Source: Deltaproteobacteria bacterium
GTDB taxonomy: Bacteria; Desulfobacterota; Desulfobacteria; Desulfobacterales; UBA11574
Direction of reading: 5' to 3'
Length of the DNA stretch: 5,345 nucleotides
Assembly (NCBI GenBank): GCA_019313505.1
Contig: JAFDBA010000196.1
Location: forward strand, 1 to 5,345
Shown: positions 4,908 to 5,345 of the stretch, piece by piece
How positions within the stretch are numbered: position 1 is the stretch's first letter
Layout: the number at the start of each line of letters is the position of its first letter
Notes under the pieces: model-generated
Seen by the model: only the letters and a program-made list of their open reading frames with translations
The model's database searches: none
What the model was told of the DNA's origin: nothing
Translations under genes and position numbers: made by a program

Positions 4908-5345
4908 TTAAAAAATCTTGCTCTTTCTGATGTTGTCCAGCGTCATATATATCAGTTTTTTAGCTTGATCAGTTATGGGATTGCCATGCCCCGGATAAAT
5001 AACGGCAATGTTTCTACGAGCAATCTTTTCAAGAGCCCTGACGAAGGTCTTTGGATAAGTACCATCCGTCATGTTGATAATCAGGGATGAATCGCCGGAA
5101 AACAAAGCTTCTTCCTGTTCACAATACAGACAGATTGAATCATTGGTATGTCCCGGTATATGAATGATATCAAATATTCTGTCTGCCAGCTTCAGTGTCT
5201 GACCATCCCTTAAAACACAACCAATGTTGTCGGGCGGATGAAAGGCATATATCTCCGGATCAAATTCATTTTTTATAATAGGAAGAAGACCGGCGTGGTC
5301 AAAATGCCCGTGTGTCAGAACGACTTTCTCCACCCTTTTTTTGCC
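4908..5345 (-). CDS. Metallo-beta-lactamase-fold hydrolase, partial (N-terminus beyond window)
   Basis: The frame is open to the right edge, so the 145 visible residues are the C-terminal part. The GTG at 5333 is not taken as the start because the preceding codons already fit the family. Metal ligands are all present: THGHFDH (11-17, with H12, H14, D16 and H17), H66 in IPGHTNDS, D85 in FSGDS and H120 in YPGHGNP. The pattern is that of a two-metal hydrolase of the glyoxalase II-like group, acting in the cytoplasm on an unknown thioester, lactone or phosphoester. The missing N-terminus would hold the first strands of the fold. The deacetylase gene follows after one base. Confidence 0.9.
   Translation of the reverse strand, partial: GKKRVEKVVLTHGHFDHAGLLPIIKNEFDPEIYAFHPPDNIGCVLRDGQTLKLADRIFDIIHIPGHTNDSICLYCEQEEALFSGDSSLIINMTDGTYPKTFVRALEKIARRNIAVIYPGHGNPITDQAKKLIYMTLDNIRKSKIF

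Overview
All genes in this window lie on the minus strand, so transcription runs from the right edge to the left edge. They form two groups separated by a repeat-filled gap of about 290 bases. Moderate-to-low GC content, deltaproteobacterial-style chemotaxis genes (CheA, CheD and an HDOD protein together) and several short repeated or palindromic intergenic elements suggest a Desulfobacterota-like organism, perhaps Desulfobacterales. That placement is an inference from style and remembered repeats; no marker gene is present.

Right-hand group (5345 to 3853, read leftward): the C-terminal part of a metallo-beta-lactamase-fold hydrolase, cut by the window edge; a compact histone-deacetylase-superfamily zinc amidohydrolase starting one base after the hydrolase stop; and a short GNAT acetyltransferase-like protein 16 bases further on. 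The spacing indicates one operon. A deacetylase next to an acetyltransferase suggests a reversible acetylation pair, loosely like acuA/acuC of Bacillus, but substrates cannot be read from the sequence and the GNAT seems to have lost its C-terminal third.

Intergenic 3563-3852: no gene. It holds three consecutive imperfect inverted repeats, two copies of a TGCCTAAAATGA motif, a 7-base tandem repeat and AT-rich tracts. A sigma-28-like promoter upstream of cheA can be drawn through one motif copy, at low confidence.

Left-hand group (3562 to 1, read leftward): cheA, a hybrid-free chemotaxis histidine kinase with an unassigned N-terminal region and an unusual duplicated MshEN/type II secretion E-N-like motif in the linker between the phosphotransfer and dimerisation domains; a 138-base gap with GCCCGT and GGCTAACC repeats and another TGCCTAAAATGA copy; cheD, a receptor glutamine deamidase with its catalytic Thr/Cys/His intact; and an HDOD-domain protein, cut by the left edge, whose start codon overlaps the cheD stop (ATGA). 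CheA would phosphorylate response regulators under receptor and CheW control, CheD would deamidate receptors, and the HDOD protein is a probable regulatory partner of unknown output.
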